Assembly (NCBI GenBank): GCA_964017065.1
Contig: OZ024789.1
Coordinates: 2,179,016 to 2,243,015, forward strand
From: Haliclona indistincta
Lineage: Eukaryota > Porifera > Demospongiae > Haplosclerida > Chalinidae
DNA: 64,000 bases
Direction: 5' to 3'
Shown: positions 51,200 through 63,313 of the stretch, in pieces
Layout: each line of letters opens with the position of its first letter
How positions within the stretch are numbered: position 1 is the first letter of the stretch
Notes under the pieces: generated by a model
Told to the model about the DNA's origin: nothing
Database searches by the model: none
The model's input: the letters and a program-made list of their open reading frames with translations, nothing else
Made by a program: the position numbers and the translations under genes

Positions 51200-54100
51200 A
51201 AATCTACTATCACATTGAGAGGTTGTGAATGTTTTAGTGCAGTGGCTGGTAAGCTGCACTGGAGTGCATACTAGCTATACACTACCTCAGACAACTATCA
51301 ACTAGAAAAGAGATTCAGATAACTCTGTAGCATAGCATATCAACAAGTTATGAAATGTCTTTAAGTGATTTTGTTTGTCTTATCTTCACTCGTAGCAAAC
51401 TCACATTATTTTATTCAGTTTTTGATGTGTTCAGTATTGTTTAATCCTATTATAGTGTTAGTGTGTCTAACACTGTGCTACTACTGTGTTGATGTGCATA
51501 TAGTCTCAAGATCAATGACTAATTTCTTGGTCATGTTAACTATCATGCTCAGAGCCGTGCACGGTCATTCCATTTCAAAGTAACACTCATCATCATGTAA
51601 AATTCTGCATCACAAGACACCAATAATGGGTCATGTACAATAATTGCGTCACCTCGAGCTATTTTTGTTGTATTATTCAAATTCTTCGATTATTATTGTG
51701 TAGTTAGTTGGTGTAAGTTCACAGCAATCTATAGCTAGTTCAATAACAATTCCCGCGCATTTTTCATAACGACAATAAATTCCAATTAGCTCTCACCCGG
51801 ACACGCCTGTCCAGCATGGTAGCACTAGCTAATCGTTCTCTATCTCTCTACTGCTGTACTCTACTATCTACCACAAGGACAGATACATATCCTTCTTCAC
51901 TATATGATCTCTCAAGGCGGGTTTAGCGGCACAGCAGCAGCCTCACGAGAACTCTAAGTCTTGGTGTCAGGAGGGAAGCAGTGCATGCTAGATCAGTCTC
52001 GCCGCGTGAACTACGTACTGTAGTTTGTAGCCTCTGTGTTGCCTTCTCTGCTGAAACACTACCTCAGACAATCAACTAGACACGAGATTCATCACAGTAT
52101 CATCAGGTACGCTTGCCTCTCTTTCTGTCTGATTCTCAGCTGTTTTTCATTCTCTTATTCAATGCTGTGTTCTTATTCCTTGTTCAATCTAATCCTTGTG
52201 TGTTGTTCTAACATTGTTCATAAGTGTATTCAAAACATCCTTTAATTTGCTTGCCTGATTTTCAGTCGTAACTTAGTATTTTGATATGTTCTTGTCTCAA
52301 TTACTGTGTGTCAGTCTCACTGACTCATTTCCTACTTGTTCTGACTATCTTTTGTTTTCTTTGCTCAGAGCCGTGGTTGCTATTTTAGACTCATTCCATT
52401 TCAAAGTAACAGAAGAGCATCAAGACAGTGAACCACCAGCTGAGCAACAAGAGGAGGAAGAAGACAATACAATGGAGCTCAATGCACCACCTCAGAGGAT
52501 CCACTCCACTATACTCAACACCATCCTACCTGGTCTGGAGTCAAGTCTTACTATAGAGGTACTCACTATAGAATCTCAATTTAGTACTTGTATAGCAGCC
52601 GTTGAAACCTAGTTTTCGACTTCTAGCTAGTGTGCCTTTTCAAATGTTAACCAAAGTTAAGGCAGAGGTGAATGAAGAGGCTGAGATGCTGAGGGTACCA
52701 GTTGCTATGGCAATATGACTAAGCTCCTCCTCACTCTACCTGAGTCCTCTCTCTCTAGGGTGAGTGAAGGATAGTATGACAGTGTGATGGTGTACGTGTG
52801 TGTATAGTGTTCATGGTGTGTATTCCCAGGACTGTTCTGTATGAGGATTAAGTGTGCTGCTGTGTGTTATAGGTTCGTCATTATCAGTGTATGTGTATCA
52901 ATGTTTCTTTGTTATAAAGTATAGGAATTCCTGACGTGTGATAGTGTGTGTGTGTGTGTGTGTGTGTGTGTAGGTTGCTTGTGAAGGTGTGTAAGACGCT
53001 CAAGAATCGTAGTCGTGATGTGAGAGCTGTTGCTACTATGCTCAAGATGGCTCACTCTCTGGGCCCACGCCATCTGCTGTTCATCGTGAAAGAGCTGAAG
53101 GTATAATAGCACGAGGGGCGTGGCGAGAGGCAAATAGAGCACGAGCCGAAGGCGAGTGCTCTATTTGTCTCGAGACACGACCCGAGTCCTATTATATTGC
53201 GTAGAGCACGAGAAGAGCGGTGCTTTAACAGGTTTAGAGTGTGACCTTGTACAATTACCATAAGGGATACTGCTAGCAGGTCGAAGACAGACGAGAGCGC
53301 TGTGATTTCGACTTGGGAATATGATAGGAGCAGAGAATTCAACACCAGAAAAGAAGACGTGTCTTATTTACTATCTAACTACCAGTGGGCTAAAGCTATG
53401 AAGGAATCATGAATCAGTGAGGAACGACTTCACCGAACCTCGTGGATGAAAGTATCCATCGAACGTACATCAGCAGTGACGCCGAGCTACTTGCTATGTT
53501 GCTACGCTGCCATGCATGTAGCTACTTTCCGGTTTCATCCTGTCTTTGAGAAGCTGTAGCGCCCTGGATAAACCTGACGTCACCTACATTGCTAACGGCG
53601 TGGCCCTCCTATCTAGCTTTCTTCTGGCCTTTTGATCGCTGTTAAAGACACTGAATAGTCTCTGTTCGACATTGTTTTAGTATTTTATCAAAATGAAAGT
53701 TGTTTGTGTTTCATCGCATGTACCATTATTATGATCATCTCTCTCTACCGCAGAGGCGCCTTCATCGTAATGCTGGCTATCTCTTTGTTCCTCTGGCTAC
53801 TCAAATGATCAATGATTCTTCACCATATTGTCGGCAAATGGCAGCAGAGTCTATCAAGGCGCTACTACAGAGAGTGAGTCACCATCATGTGATGAGGTGT
53901 TGAAGTGTGTTATGTGACTCTAGGTTGGTAAAGAGAAGAGGAATGTGATTGCTATCATGATAGAGGACTGGTTTATTCATGATAATGTGAGTTTGTGTAG
54001 CATTCAATCGTTGGGAGGAGCCATGTGATATAATGTGTGTGTCTGGATGTGGTGGTTCAACTGTAGCTTATAGTCACCTAACAAACAAGTGAGCTATGTT

Positions 54101-54800
54101 AGAGCTGCAAGATGATACCATATTGTTCCTGCCCACCCATCTGTGTCTGTAAAACAGGTACCTCGTTTTGTAATGTGTACTACTAGCTAGCTGTCTATCA
54201 ACTGTACATTACAACTGTACGTAGAACTTTGGGTGCAGTGAGGCACATTTTTCCCACAGGCTTATAGAAATAACTATTGTGCTATAGGTTGGTCCATATA
54301 GCACCAGCTCACAGCAGCTGCTCAACTAGTGCACTGTGGGTGCCCATGGTGTGACCCGGCCGGACTTGAGGCAATGAAATATTTTGCTTTTTTGCTAGTA
54401 GTGTCTAGTGACGAACCTTGGAAGCCACTAAAACAAAGCACTGATAGTTGTAGAATAGTGATGTTTTAACCCGTAACGCAGATGCATGTATTTGAAATTC
54501 CTGTATCAAACTCTTTTCTTCTTCTGTTCAGACGTTGCCATAGCGATGGGTGAGCAGGGACTAGGTGAATGGGTGAGCAAGATGTTACCACCATTGTACA
54601 AGGAACTCAGTGCAGCAGGTGATGTGATGAGCAAAACAGCAGGTGAGAGACACCTGGTGTATCTGTGGGTGATATGTAACTGCAGCCTCATTCCTGTTTT
54701 AGCAGAAGCCCTGGGTACGAGGCTAGATCTTGCAGGTAATATCTGTTTCTGTCAGGACCAAGAGAAGAACAGAGAAAGCACTTCAGGCACACAAGACTGT
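51200..54800 (+). pseudogene. Degenerate UTP20 copy ending unit B
   Basis: UTP20 remnants in order: a fragment with gcagtggctggtaagctgca (51236-51320), a fragment of the AVVAILDSF exon (51548-51585), LLKHYLRQSTRHEIHHSIIR (52045-52104), AVVAILDSFHFKVTEEHQD (52370-52560), VNEEAEMLRVPVAMA with the 2-nt insertion (52663-52760), LLVKVCKTLKNRSRDVRA (52974-53102, cut by a repeat), RLHRNAGYLFVPLATQ (53753-53872), VGKEKRNVIAIMIEDWFIHDN minus one residue (53924-53986), then after about 540 bp of unrelated sequence VAIAMGEQGLGEWVSKML (54532-54645) and a fragment of RTKRRTEKALQ (54755-54787). It cannot encode a UTP20 protein. Confidence 0.85.
53103..53720. mobile_element. Dispersed repeat copy inserted in a UTP20 exon remnant
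   Basis: The UTP20 exon stops in the middle of KELK at 53102, and the sequence becomes tataatagcacgaggggcgt, as at 44622 in the kelch intron. Similarity to 44622-45300 continues to about 53720 with small indels. After it, the sequence resumes at a later UTP20 exon, so the insertion came with a deletion or followed one. Confidence 0.75.
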
Positions 54801-55074
54801 CAAAATAAATTTTTATTCTTTGCTTTTTGTACTATTGTACACTTACTATAATTATGTAAAATATGCAGCGCTACGAATAAGAATATATTAAAGGGGTGCA
54901 AAACAGTGATAAGACAGGTACATGATGTAGCAAGTAGGCAAAAATAAAAGATAAAAAATAACATTAAGTAGGACCAAATTCAGATTTTGTAGAGCAAAAC
55001 ATTAAAGCAGTTTAACCGGATCCATTGCCCTCTGCAATGGCTAAAGTTAGGGTATCTGTCTTTAGGTTAAAGGG

Positions 55075-56067
55075 CTTAGATTTTGAGGATCTGGTTCCTC
55101 GCAAGCACATGCATGAGTGTGGAGCGCAGTAGAGCGAAACTCAGTCGGCTCCTCAGAAAACCCATTATCTGACCATAGGAAGAATCATGTTTTTCAGCGA
55201 GAAGGTTTCCGATTCTTTTCAGAGTCAAAGTAGCGGCAGGGCCTATTCCTCCAGTACATGCGAGTACAAATGGGACAAAAGTAGATTGCTCGATCTCAAC
55301 AACTCGTTGCTCATATTTCCTTCTCTTCTCATTCTCATGTCTTTGGTAGCTTCATTGGATGCAGGCCTAGGGTTTGATTCGATGGAGCGTAGGGGTTGAA
55401 CACCCGCACATCAAAAAATGTTCGCTCAAATCTGCCCCCCCAGATACCATGCACTGGCGGCAACATCAAGTCTAGCATACTCGTCTCGGTTGGCACTCAA
55501 CAGAGAGAGATTCTCCCCAGTCAATGGTTGTAGGGTTGGTTCTATAGCTACATCATGACACGTTCCAGTTAGGAGGCTTCCAAGAACATCACGTATCTCA
55601 TTGTGCCTGATAATAGTGAAGCCTCCGGTTGCGCAGGTCTGTGCATGTTCGACAGAGAAGTTGGCACCACAGGGACATTTGGTTGGGAGGTTAGATAAAG
55701 ACCATCCATATCTCAGACAAAGTGCATCACGAAAGGCTCCCTTGTGTAAATTAAAACCATGATCTTTTAGAGGTAAAACTGTTAACCAGTTCGAAGCTCC
55801 CCTCTCACTTGCAAGCTCAGATACTCGTTTGAGATTAGTTGGAAGAAGGGACTTCAAGTTGGTTGCTGCGATCTTTTGCTGTTTTTTTCGATCTGAACGA
55901 ATCAAAGATTTAGTATGTTGTTGAATCTCCAGGGCATCTCCAAGCTCTTCATCCTGTTGTACTATCAGATCTGTGATAGGTGCTGTCAGTCGTTGCGATT
56001 GATCAAAGAGGTCAGAGGGGGCAGCTGGATTAGTTATGCCAAGACCACCCAAATGAATAAGAATCAA
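55075..56067 (-). pseudogene. 3' fragment of a retroelement polyprotein (C-terminal to the RT)
   Basis: On the minus strand from 56067: LGGLGITNPA, AFRDALCLRYGWSLSNLP, the Cys/His cluster CPCGANFSVEHAQTC, GGFTIIRHNEIRDVLGSLLT and ARLDVAASAWY. The frame then breaks near 55426 and continues in other frames as NPYAPSN, SNELLRSS and FLRSRLSFALLRSTLM down to about 55090. This C-terminal block is commonly seen after the reverse transcriptase in cnidarian and sponge non-LTR-type elements. The RT itself is absent, and the 5' edge abuts the foldback at 56074. Confidence 0.65.
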
Positions 56068-56073
56068 CGCTTG

Positions 56074-57528
56074 TAGAGTAATTGATCAAACTTCGTCCGG
56101 TACCAATAATCGGCAATCCGTATACCGAGCTAGAGAAAAAGGACTTTCCAGTTAGCGACTGTATGTTTCAAGAGCTGTTCATGTCCCTATAAAGTAGTGA
56201 TAACTATAAGCGCTGATCTTTCCCAGAGACGGAACTGTGATACAAAGGAAGACGCTGACGAATAGTATCAATCTTCGTCATACAGGGACTTAACTCCGTC
56301 TTTGTGATTTATTGCTAAGCCGCAGCTGACGTTGCTAACAAAAACACTTGCATGCAACTCCCACTAGTTAGCTATACAAGGAAGCACAACGGCGCCAAAC
56401 TGCAAAGCGTCCTCTTTCCTGTAAGGCATGACGAATTTACGAACGGAAATTGCTGACTATGCAATTAATAAAAATCAAGTTTTATGTCAAAAATATTAGT
56501 GAGAGGATTATAATTTTTAGGATTTGAAAGTGTCGAACAATAGTTCAGATCCTCCTGTTGACAACTGTAACAAATCAATAAACATGATTGTTTGAGGATA
56601 ATTTCATTTCATTATTATGTACCTCCTCTTATTAACGTAGTGGTGTTACACATACTCAGCGAGGAATGAATTCGAAGACTTCTTGACAATAATTGTTAAC
56701 CAAAATATCATGTGATATGTGTTTGTCAGACTCAGACAGCTCTAGTGGTGTTACACGTACTCAGTGAGGAGTGAAGTCAAAGATTTCTATTGGTATGTTG
56801 AAATTGTTAACCTTTGACATGTGCTTGTCAGATTCAGACAGCTCTTTTGGTGTTACACGTACTCAGAAATTGAAACCTCCTGTTGGTATATGTTGAAATT
56901 GTTAACCAAAATATAACTTGATACATGTACTTGTAAACACATGCAGATTCAGATCTAAAACTGTACAAGAGCAAGTTAATAAGAGGAGGTACAAATAATG
57001 AAATTACAATTATTTTTATTGATTTTTTTACAGTTGTCAACAGGAAGATCTGACATAATTATTTTCAGCACTTTCAAATCCTCAATCGTTAAAAATTATA
57101 ATCCTCTCTCTAATATTTGACATAATAGTTATTAATTGCATATAGTCAGCAATTTTCGTTCGTAAATTCGTCATGCCTTACAGGAAAGAGGACGCTTTGC
57201 AGTTTGGCGCCGTTGTGCTTCCTTGTAGAGCTAACTAGTGGGAGTTGCATGCAAGTGTTTTTGTTAGCAGCGCCAGCTGCGGCTTAGCAATAAATCACAA
57301 AGACGGAGTTAAGTCTCTGTATGACGAAGATTGATACTATTCGTCAGCGTCTTCTTTTGTATCACAGTTCCGTCTCTGAGGAAGATCAGCGCTTATAATT
57401 ATCACTACTTTATAGGGACATGAACAGCTCTTGAAACATACAGTCGCTAACTGGAAAGTCCTTTTTCTCTTGGCATACGGATTGCCGATTATTGGTACCG
57501 GACGAAGCCTGTTTGATCAATTACTCTA
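56074..57528. mobile_element. Foldback element, ~1.45 kb with ~520-bp inverted arms
   Basis: The left arm (56074 to about 56600) and right arm (about 57010-57528) are reverse complements over most of their length. Both contain tagagtaattgatcaaac, ccggtaccaataatcggc, gacgctgacgaatagtatc and gaaagaggacgctttgcag or complements. The centre holds three ~105-bp direct repeats (see separate entry). No coding sequence is recognised. Confidence 0.92.
56635..56950 (+). repeat. Three ~105-bp direct repeats in the foldback centre
   Basis: Units begin tggtgttacacatactcag, tggtgttacacgtactcag and ggtgttacacgtactcagaa. Each contains gttaacc and a (g)tttgtcag or cttgtaaac word followed by cagattcag or cagactcagacagctct. 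The third unit is shorter. Confidence 0.85.
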
Positions 57529-58282
57529 GCTCATCACTAATAAAACGTGGTGGTTTGTGGCGGCTCAGTTCTACAGACAACATTCTATCTAGCCATTATT
57601 CGCTCAGTACAGAGCTTTGTTAGTATACCTGCAGGTCATTGTACTATGGATTAGCCGTTCCTCAGCTTCTAAGTACGCCCACGCACCACTCTGGCGAACA
57701 TAACACGAGCAAAAAGTCATCATGATTCAAAGAAGAATACGTGAAAAAGCTCGCGAGCTGCCGGCTGAAACCGTGGCGTGGAAAAAGAGCTGCGATTGAC
57801 TAAGCGAAGAGCTCGTGCTAAGGCGCGTCGTGCTGAGCGTACTCGGCTCAACCAAGAGGAGAAGAACTACAACAGCTGAGACGTCAACAGCATGAGCTAC
57901 GTACTGCTGAGACTGATGAACGTAGAAAGAATAGGTTAAAGCGCATGAGGGACCATGAACAGGATATTACTGTAACAGCCATGTGGTGCCAGACAGCACA
58001 GCCTGCGTTGCTGTAATATCACGTACGAGCAGCGCTCGGCGAAAACACCGCATTAATTCTTGCACAGAAGCAGATGAGCTTGCTTGCCAGAGCAGTTTTA
58101 GCTTCGTACTTTTCGCACAACTAAAGGAAAAGTGTTTACAATTGATCGTGCACAGGGCGAGCTCGTCGCTCCACGATGGCTAACACGTTGCGTTGCTGAA
58201 ATTTGCTATACATGTATTCGATGCCTATCGATAGGCAAGCAAACTGCACGCAGCAACTCTGTCAGCACGAATACCCTTGGCT
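57529..58282 (+). other. Region with a remnant of a Glu/Arg-rich repeat protein
   Basis: About 57722-57975 reads in shifting frames as RRIREKARELPAETVAW, then LRRQQHELRTAETDERRK and KRMRDHEQD. The spacing (ET/TAET...R..R(L)..MR) resembles the 23-residue STPR-type repeats often found near the N-terminus of Helitron-like proteins. The call is weak. The rest of the interval has no recognised content. Confidence 0.3.
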
Positions 58283-58392
58283 AGGAAAATACAGCCTCCC
58301 GAACATGCACCCACTTGCATGCACCATAACACCACACATTTGGTTAAGGCCTGCTGTGCACGCCACAAACATTTTCTTATGTCACATGACAC
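58283..58392. repeat. Direct repeat A of the DIRS-like element (110 bp)
   Basis: This is nearly identical to 59265-59373 (shared aggaaa, cccgaacatgcacccacttg, ggttaaggcctgctgtgcac and gtcacatgacac). A pair of spaced direct repeats at the 3' side of a tyrosine-recombinase element fits the split repeats of DIRS/Ngaro-type retrotransposons. Confidence 0.85.
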
Positions 58393-59264
58393 ACATGAAA
58401 AGTACAAAACTGAAGAACTCAAAATCAACTTGACAATAAAATATATTATGGTATGCCTAAGGCAATCAACCTCTACCTTGCAAACACAAGCTCGATGCAA
58501 AGCATTGATGCAAAGCCGGCAGCTCGCACACTCCACTCGAAATGCACAATGCCCAACTTTAACAATCTTTAGACGCAGCTTGAACTCTACCACGTACACA
58601 CACACACACATTACGCAAGTAACACACTCTAAACAACATTGAGCTGAGACCAAAAGAAAAAGAGATAATACTTCGTATTCATGGGTGATGCTGGTCTAAC
58701 ATCACCCAAGGGAAAAAACCCAGAGATAAAACCTCTTTAGAGGACAAAATGCATATGCTCTGGTAAAACCCAAAGAAACTTAAACAGCTCACACAACTGA
58801 TATTGCATTCACAATGGTGCTTTAAAAAAAGCACGCCAGCTAGGATTTCTTTAGACAGGCTAAATAAGCTCGTTGGTCAATCTCAAGCACTATGCCAACA
58901 TCATAGTGCTGACCTGAAAAAATTTTTGTCGCACCTGTGCAAACACAATAATTACAAAAGTAATCACAATAATTAGCAGACAGAGTCCACAGCCTTGCTC
59001 CCTGCTCTTGCTCCTGCTTGATCACCTCATCTATTGGTTGGTAACTGAGAGGAAAATACTCAGAAAGATATCAAATGCATATCAGCACCCTTCAGCACAC
59101 TGGGGTGGGGGGGTGGGACAAACTGAGTGGCTGCACGTTGCCTAGGAATGATTAACTATCATACCTGTACACCTTATATACCAACACTCACGCATGCACC
59201 ATGCATGCAATTATCCTACAATATTCGGGAGCATATTTCCTGTCTAATTCCTGTGTCAACCGAC
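58393..59264. other. Sequence between the two direct repeats
   Basis: No protein is recognised. It includes a short AC microsatellite at 58595-58612, a ~15-bp hairpin near 58682-58710 (gggtgatgctgg...aacatcaccc), and a G-run at 59101-59118. Confidence 0.4.
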
Positions 59265-59373
59265 AGGAAAGTACATCTCCCGAACATGCACCCACTTGCA
59301 TGCACCATAACACCACACATTTGGTTAAGGCCTGCTGTGCACGCCACAAACATTTTCTTATGTCACATGACAC
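59265..59373. repeat. Direct repeat B of the DIRS-like element
   Basis: This is the second copy of the 58283-58392 repeat, 110 bp downstream of the end of the recombinase remnant on the minus strand. Upstream of it a short inverted word pair (cgggagcatatttcctgtc and gacaggaaagtacatctcccg) forms a hairpin at 59226-59282. Confidence 0.85.
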
Positions 59374-59419
59374 CTAGGGTAAACAAAGAGAGGGTATACA
59401 GTGATCACATGACTGACAG

Positions 59420-60409
59420 TCAGAGCTCTAAGCTCTCTGATACCGACAGGAGAGCAGACATAGAGTCCTTAACATAGCCATCTTTAGCAGTTTCTGAGCG
59501 CCACCTACCATGTCTCTTAAAGAGCCTATCTGGTATGCCTGCGTTGGCAGCTGCTGTGGCTCCCCCTGCCCGAAGACTATGTAACCCAAATTGATTGGCG
59601 TCAAAACCGAGTGACTTTAGCTTGGCTAGAAACACCTCCCTCATCCGGGTGTAGCTGAGTGTACCAGAACAGCGCAACTTTTCCCCTTCTTTTGGTGCGG
59701 ACAATGGCACGGAACAACCTTGCCGATGACGCTGTGGAGATTCCACCCATGAGCATATACCGCTCCATCATGGCCACAGGACAGGTGATCGTGCGGGTCC
59801 TTGCTACCACCACTGAGTCACCCTGCCGGTACTGGTCTGTCTTACTGGAAGTAATATGGACCGTCATGTGTTGCTCGGTAAACCGTATATCACAGCAACG
59901 CAAACCAGATAACTCATTGTATCGCAAGAATGCAGCAAATGAGAGCAACGCACCAGCTGCTAAACGAACATCAGATAGAGTCGGGGAGGTACCAAGGCTT
60001 TCGACCAAGGTGGTTAGCATACTAGCAGTAATAGGTTCTTTTTTTGACCTTTGGCTTAGCTAGTTTGCGTTGTAAGCCAGCCAGAGTTGCCCGAACGAAT
60101 GCTGAGGAGCAAATCGGTGGAAGGCCAGCAAGCTGGTGGGCCCAGCTGATTGCATTAAACTGCCTCTTCAACAGATGCTCTGGAGTTAGTGGTATTAGCC
60201 ACATGTTGCAGATAAAGTGCAAAATGGACCTCGTCTACTGGGAAAATTTTGACCTCAATTCGTGGCCCTGCCCAAGCTTTCCATTTCATAAATCCCCTCA
60301 CATACTTTGTTGTTGTGCTGTTGGCCTTGCCTTGGAGTAAGGTATCGGGTAAACAAGTCGCCAGCCGTTTGAGGTCTGGGTCCTGTAAACTCTCAATAGT
60401 CTGCCACAC
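59420..60409 (-). pseudogene. Tyrosine recombinase of a DIRS-like element, frameshifted
   Basis: Minus-strand pieces in three frames are 60409-60155 (N-terminal SAM-like part, TTTKYVRGFMKWKAWA), 60222-60022 (NAISWAHQLAGLPP, RATLAGLQRKLAKPKVKK), 60020-59601 (LLSFAAFLRYNELSGLRCCD) and 59746-59420. Catalytic residues are visible: Arg in FLRYNEL, HSLRAGG (HxxR), the RHGRW His/Arg motif, and the Tyr in KDGYVKD. One break is a seven-A run near 60030; another lies in an A/G run near 59690. The enzyme would insert circular DNA copies of the element. The frame breaks make this copy inactive. Confidence 0.8.
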
Positions 60410-60639
60410 ACCCTTAGACAGGACATCTGTAAAATGTACAACAGAGATAACATTACAAATTTTCTAGACCAGCGGCAGACAGTCTATGTAGACAACACCA
60501 GCATAGGCTTGGTCACTGCTATTATCTCTAGCTTTATGCACCATCTTAATTCTTGACAGTATCCCAAATGGGTCAGAGCTATAATCCAACTGGACATGAG
60601 CATTATACTGAGAACGTGTGTACCATTGCCCAACAGAGT

Positions 60640-60985
60640 GTACCATTGCCCAACTGGGCACATGTGTGTACAATTGCCCAACTGGGCACATGTGTGTACA
60701 ATCGCCCAACTGGGCACATGAGTGTACAATCGCCCAACTGGGCACATGAGTGTACAGTCGCCCAATTGGGCACATGAGTGTACAATCGCCCAACTGGGCA
60801 CATGAGTGTACAGTCGCCCAACTGGGCACATGAGTGTACAGTCGCCCAATTGGGCACATGAGTGTACAATCGCCCAACTGGGCACATGAGTGTACAGTCG
60901 CCCAACTGGGCACATGAGTGTACAGTCGCCCAACTGGGCACATAAGTGTACAGTCACCCAACTGGGCACATGAGTGTACATAACC
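60640..60985. repeat. 28-bp minisatellite inside the DIRS-like element, about 12 copies
   Basis: Units of the form CGCCCAACTGGGCACATGAG + TGTACAGT, each with the palindrome GCCCAACTGGGC-type core, lie between the RT and recombinase regions. Twenty-eight is not a multiple of three, so all frames cycle, which explains the overlapping long frames of WATVHSCAQLGDC type. I treat them as artefacts. Confidence 0.93.
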
Positions 60986-61041
60986 CAAATGGGCAACAAA
61001 CTGTCCAGCTCCACTGAGTGACATATTGCTAACAAATACAC

Positions 61042-63075
61042 TCAACACATTGAAAAATCACAACACAAAGCTAACACTTTGGTATTTGGCACCTTATTGT
61101 TAAATAACACAGCACCTGAACGCCCAGGAACAAACAAGCCTTCTATTAAGGGTAACTCCATTACATGTGTAACATACTTCTCAAATTGACCACCAGATGG
61201 GCAAATGATGGGCCAGAATGGAGCAGATGACCAGTGAGGAACAATTAAAGTACCCTGAGCGCCACATATTTGTGCGTGTCGAATGACTCTAGGGATCAGT
61301 ACAATTGGCGGACACCACCAATTGTTTTCACCTTGCCAATTAACCGTAAAAGCATCTACAGCTTCTGATCCCGGGTTCCAACAGCGACTATTGAATCGAG
61401 GTAACTGTGTATTATCACAGCTAGCAAATCTATCCACAGTATATGGACCCTACAATGCATCTAGCTGTTCAAAAACTTGTGGATTCAACATCCAATCATC
61501 TAAATCAACAATTCGGCTGAGATAATCAGCTTGTTCGTTTAGTTCTCTAGGAACCCATTCGGGTTGCAGGTGAATGTGAGAGTTTATTGATAAAGCAAAA
61601 ATCTTTAGGGCAATTGCTTGGAGATGTGGTTGGCGACTGCCAACTTGCAAAATGCGAACTACATTCTGGTTATCCGAAAACCATCGAATGCACAAATTAG
61701 CCAATTTCTTGTCGAGTGACTGTAGCACTCGCCAAACCGCAGTTAGCTCACGCCATGTAGAGCTCTGTTGACTTTCATCGAAGCTCCATTGACCATAGGC
61801 TACATAGTGACCATGCTCCACTATATACCCTCCATAGCCAGTATCACTGTCATCTGAATATACTACCCTTACTGCTGAAGGAGAGTGCCATATTGGTTGA
61901 GCTTTGTAGTCAGCAAGGCTAGCTGACCAGAATTCAAGCTCGCTTTTTGCCTCTTCTGATAGTGTGAGCATACCACACCACATTTGTCTAGATTCGAGGA
62001 CTGCATATAAACTACGAGTCATAAAACGACTCACTGGACCTACAGCGAGGCCCATTGATATTATTCTACCCACAATACTAGCAAGGAATCTGGCTGACAG
62101 GCTGGGCTTTAGTACTGCTTGTCGAAGCATGTCTAATAGCTTAACTATTTTTTCCTGTAGAACCTCTACTTGACCTTGTGCTAAATCAAGTACAAAACCC
62201 AACCATTGCAGACGCTGCGTAGGCTGCCAGACTGATTTTTTAAAATTTGCTTGAAAGCCAGCCTGTTCTAACGTAGCACAAACTATTCCGCTGGCTCTGC
62301 TTGCATTAGCTTCACCTACGGCGGCACCTAGACCATCATCCAGATACACCACAATCCTAATACCCTGTCCTCGCCAATAACTGACTAGAGGACGAAGGAG
62401 TTTAGTAAACATGTAACAAGCAGTGGACAAACCAAATGGTAAGACAGTAAATACATAGTAAGCTCCCTGCCACGAAAAACCAAGGTACTTTTGGTGTATC
62501 GTGGCGATATCAACATGGTGGTAACCGGACTTTAAATCAAACGAAAACAGGAAATCACCCTTTTCAAACAACAACATTGCAACTGTTAAATCTTCATACT
62601 TAAATCTTTGCTTCCACAAAAATCTATTCAGGTGACGAAGATTGATTACTAAACGCTTCTTCCCACTGCTTCTTTCAACCACGGACAATGGACTACAAAT
62701 ATACGGTACTTCCAATACTTGTTTTACACACCTGTTCATCATAAGCTCTGACACACTCTGCTGAACAAAGTCAGCATTAACAATTGCAGATTGCTGATTA
62801 CATTGTATGTTAGGGGTTGGCTCACTCTTCAATGGAAGCACATAACCTGATTCAATTGTATTCAATACTGTGCTGGGAGCCTTCAACACCTCCCTCCAGA
62901 ATTGGATTTTCTCTTTTAGTCTACCCTGAACAGACATATCACAACAGTCTGGGTTTACAGCCTCAGCCTCCCATGTTCGTCTATCTACATGAGGCTCATC
63001 AATATCATCTACTAGCTCATCAACAACACACTCAGAATCAATGGAGCTACCATCACCACTACTGGATCTCACCAA
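61042..63075 (-). pseudogene. Reverse transcriptase/RNase H polyprotein of a DIRS-like element, one in-frame TAG
   Basis: From 63075 (minus): a linker, then RT words KKRLVINLRHLNRFLW, FLFSFDLKSGYHHVDI, FTVLPFGLSTACYMFTKLL and the catalytic VVYLDDGLGA (near 62340). RNase H follows: VVYSDDSDTGYGGYIVE, STWRELTAVWRVL and IRWFSDNQNVVRIL. The frame meets TAG at 61452-61450 and continues in the same frame as VDRFASCDNTQLPRFNSRCW, EAVDAFTVNW and WWCPPIVLIPRVIRH to 61042. This post-RNase H block is a known part of DIRS-type Pol. The element order gag-RT/RH-recombinase fits DIRS. A single stop suggests recent decay, or readthrough. Confidence 0.88.
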
Positions 63076-63313
63076 CTATTCCTCGCCAGACACGACAAAC
63101 ATTGGGCAAAGCATACCTTACTGTGACATTTATTTATTATTATTATTATTTTTTTTTTATATATCACTTACTGCTTTATTATCATTCCGACCTATTCATC
63201 CTTGCCAGGACCGTTTTTGTCATGAGCTATGTTCATTTCTTCATTACGGTATCCTGTAGTCCTAGGGTACATGCTTTTCACATTTACTGCATTCACACAA
63301 ACTGCCACTTCTA

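Noticed and set aside
60464..61048. Two overlapping ~190-codon frames with WATVHSCAQLGDC repeats
   Set aside because: The 28-bp minisatellite leaves all frames open in a cycle; no domain and no start context.
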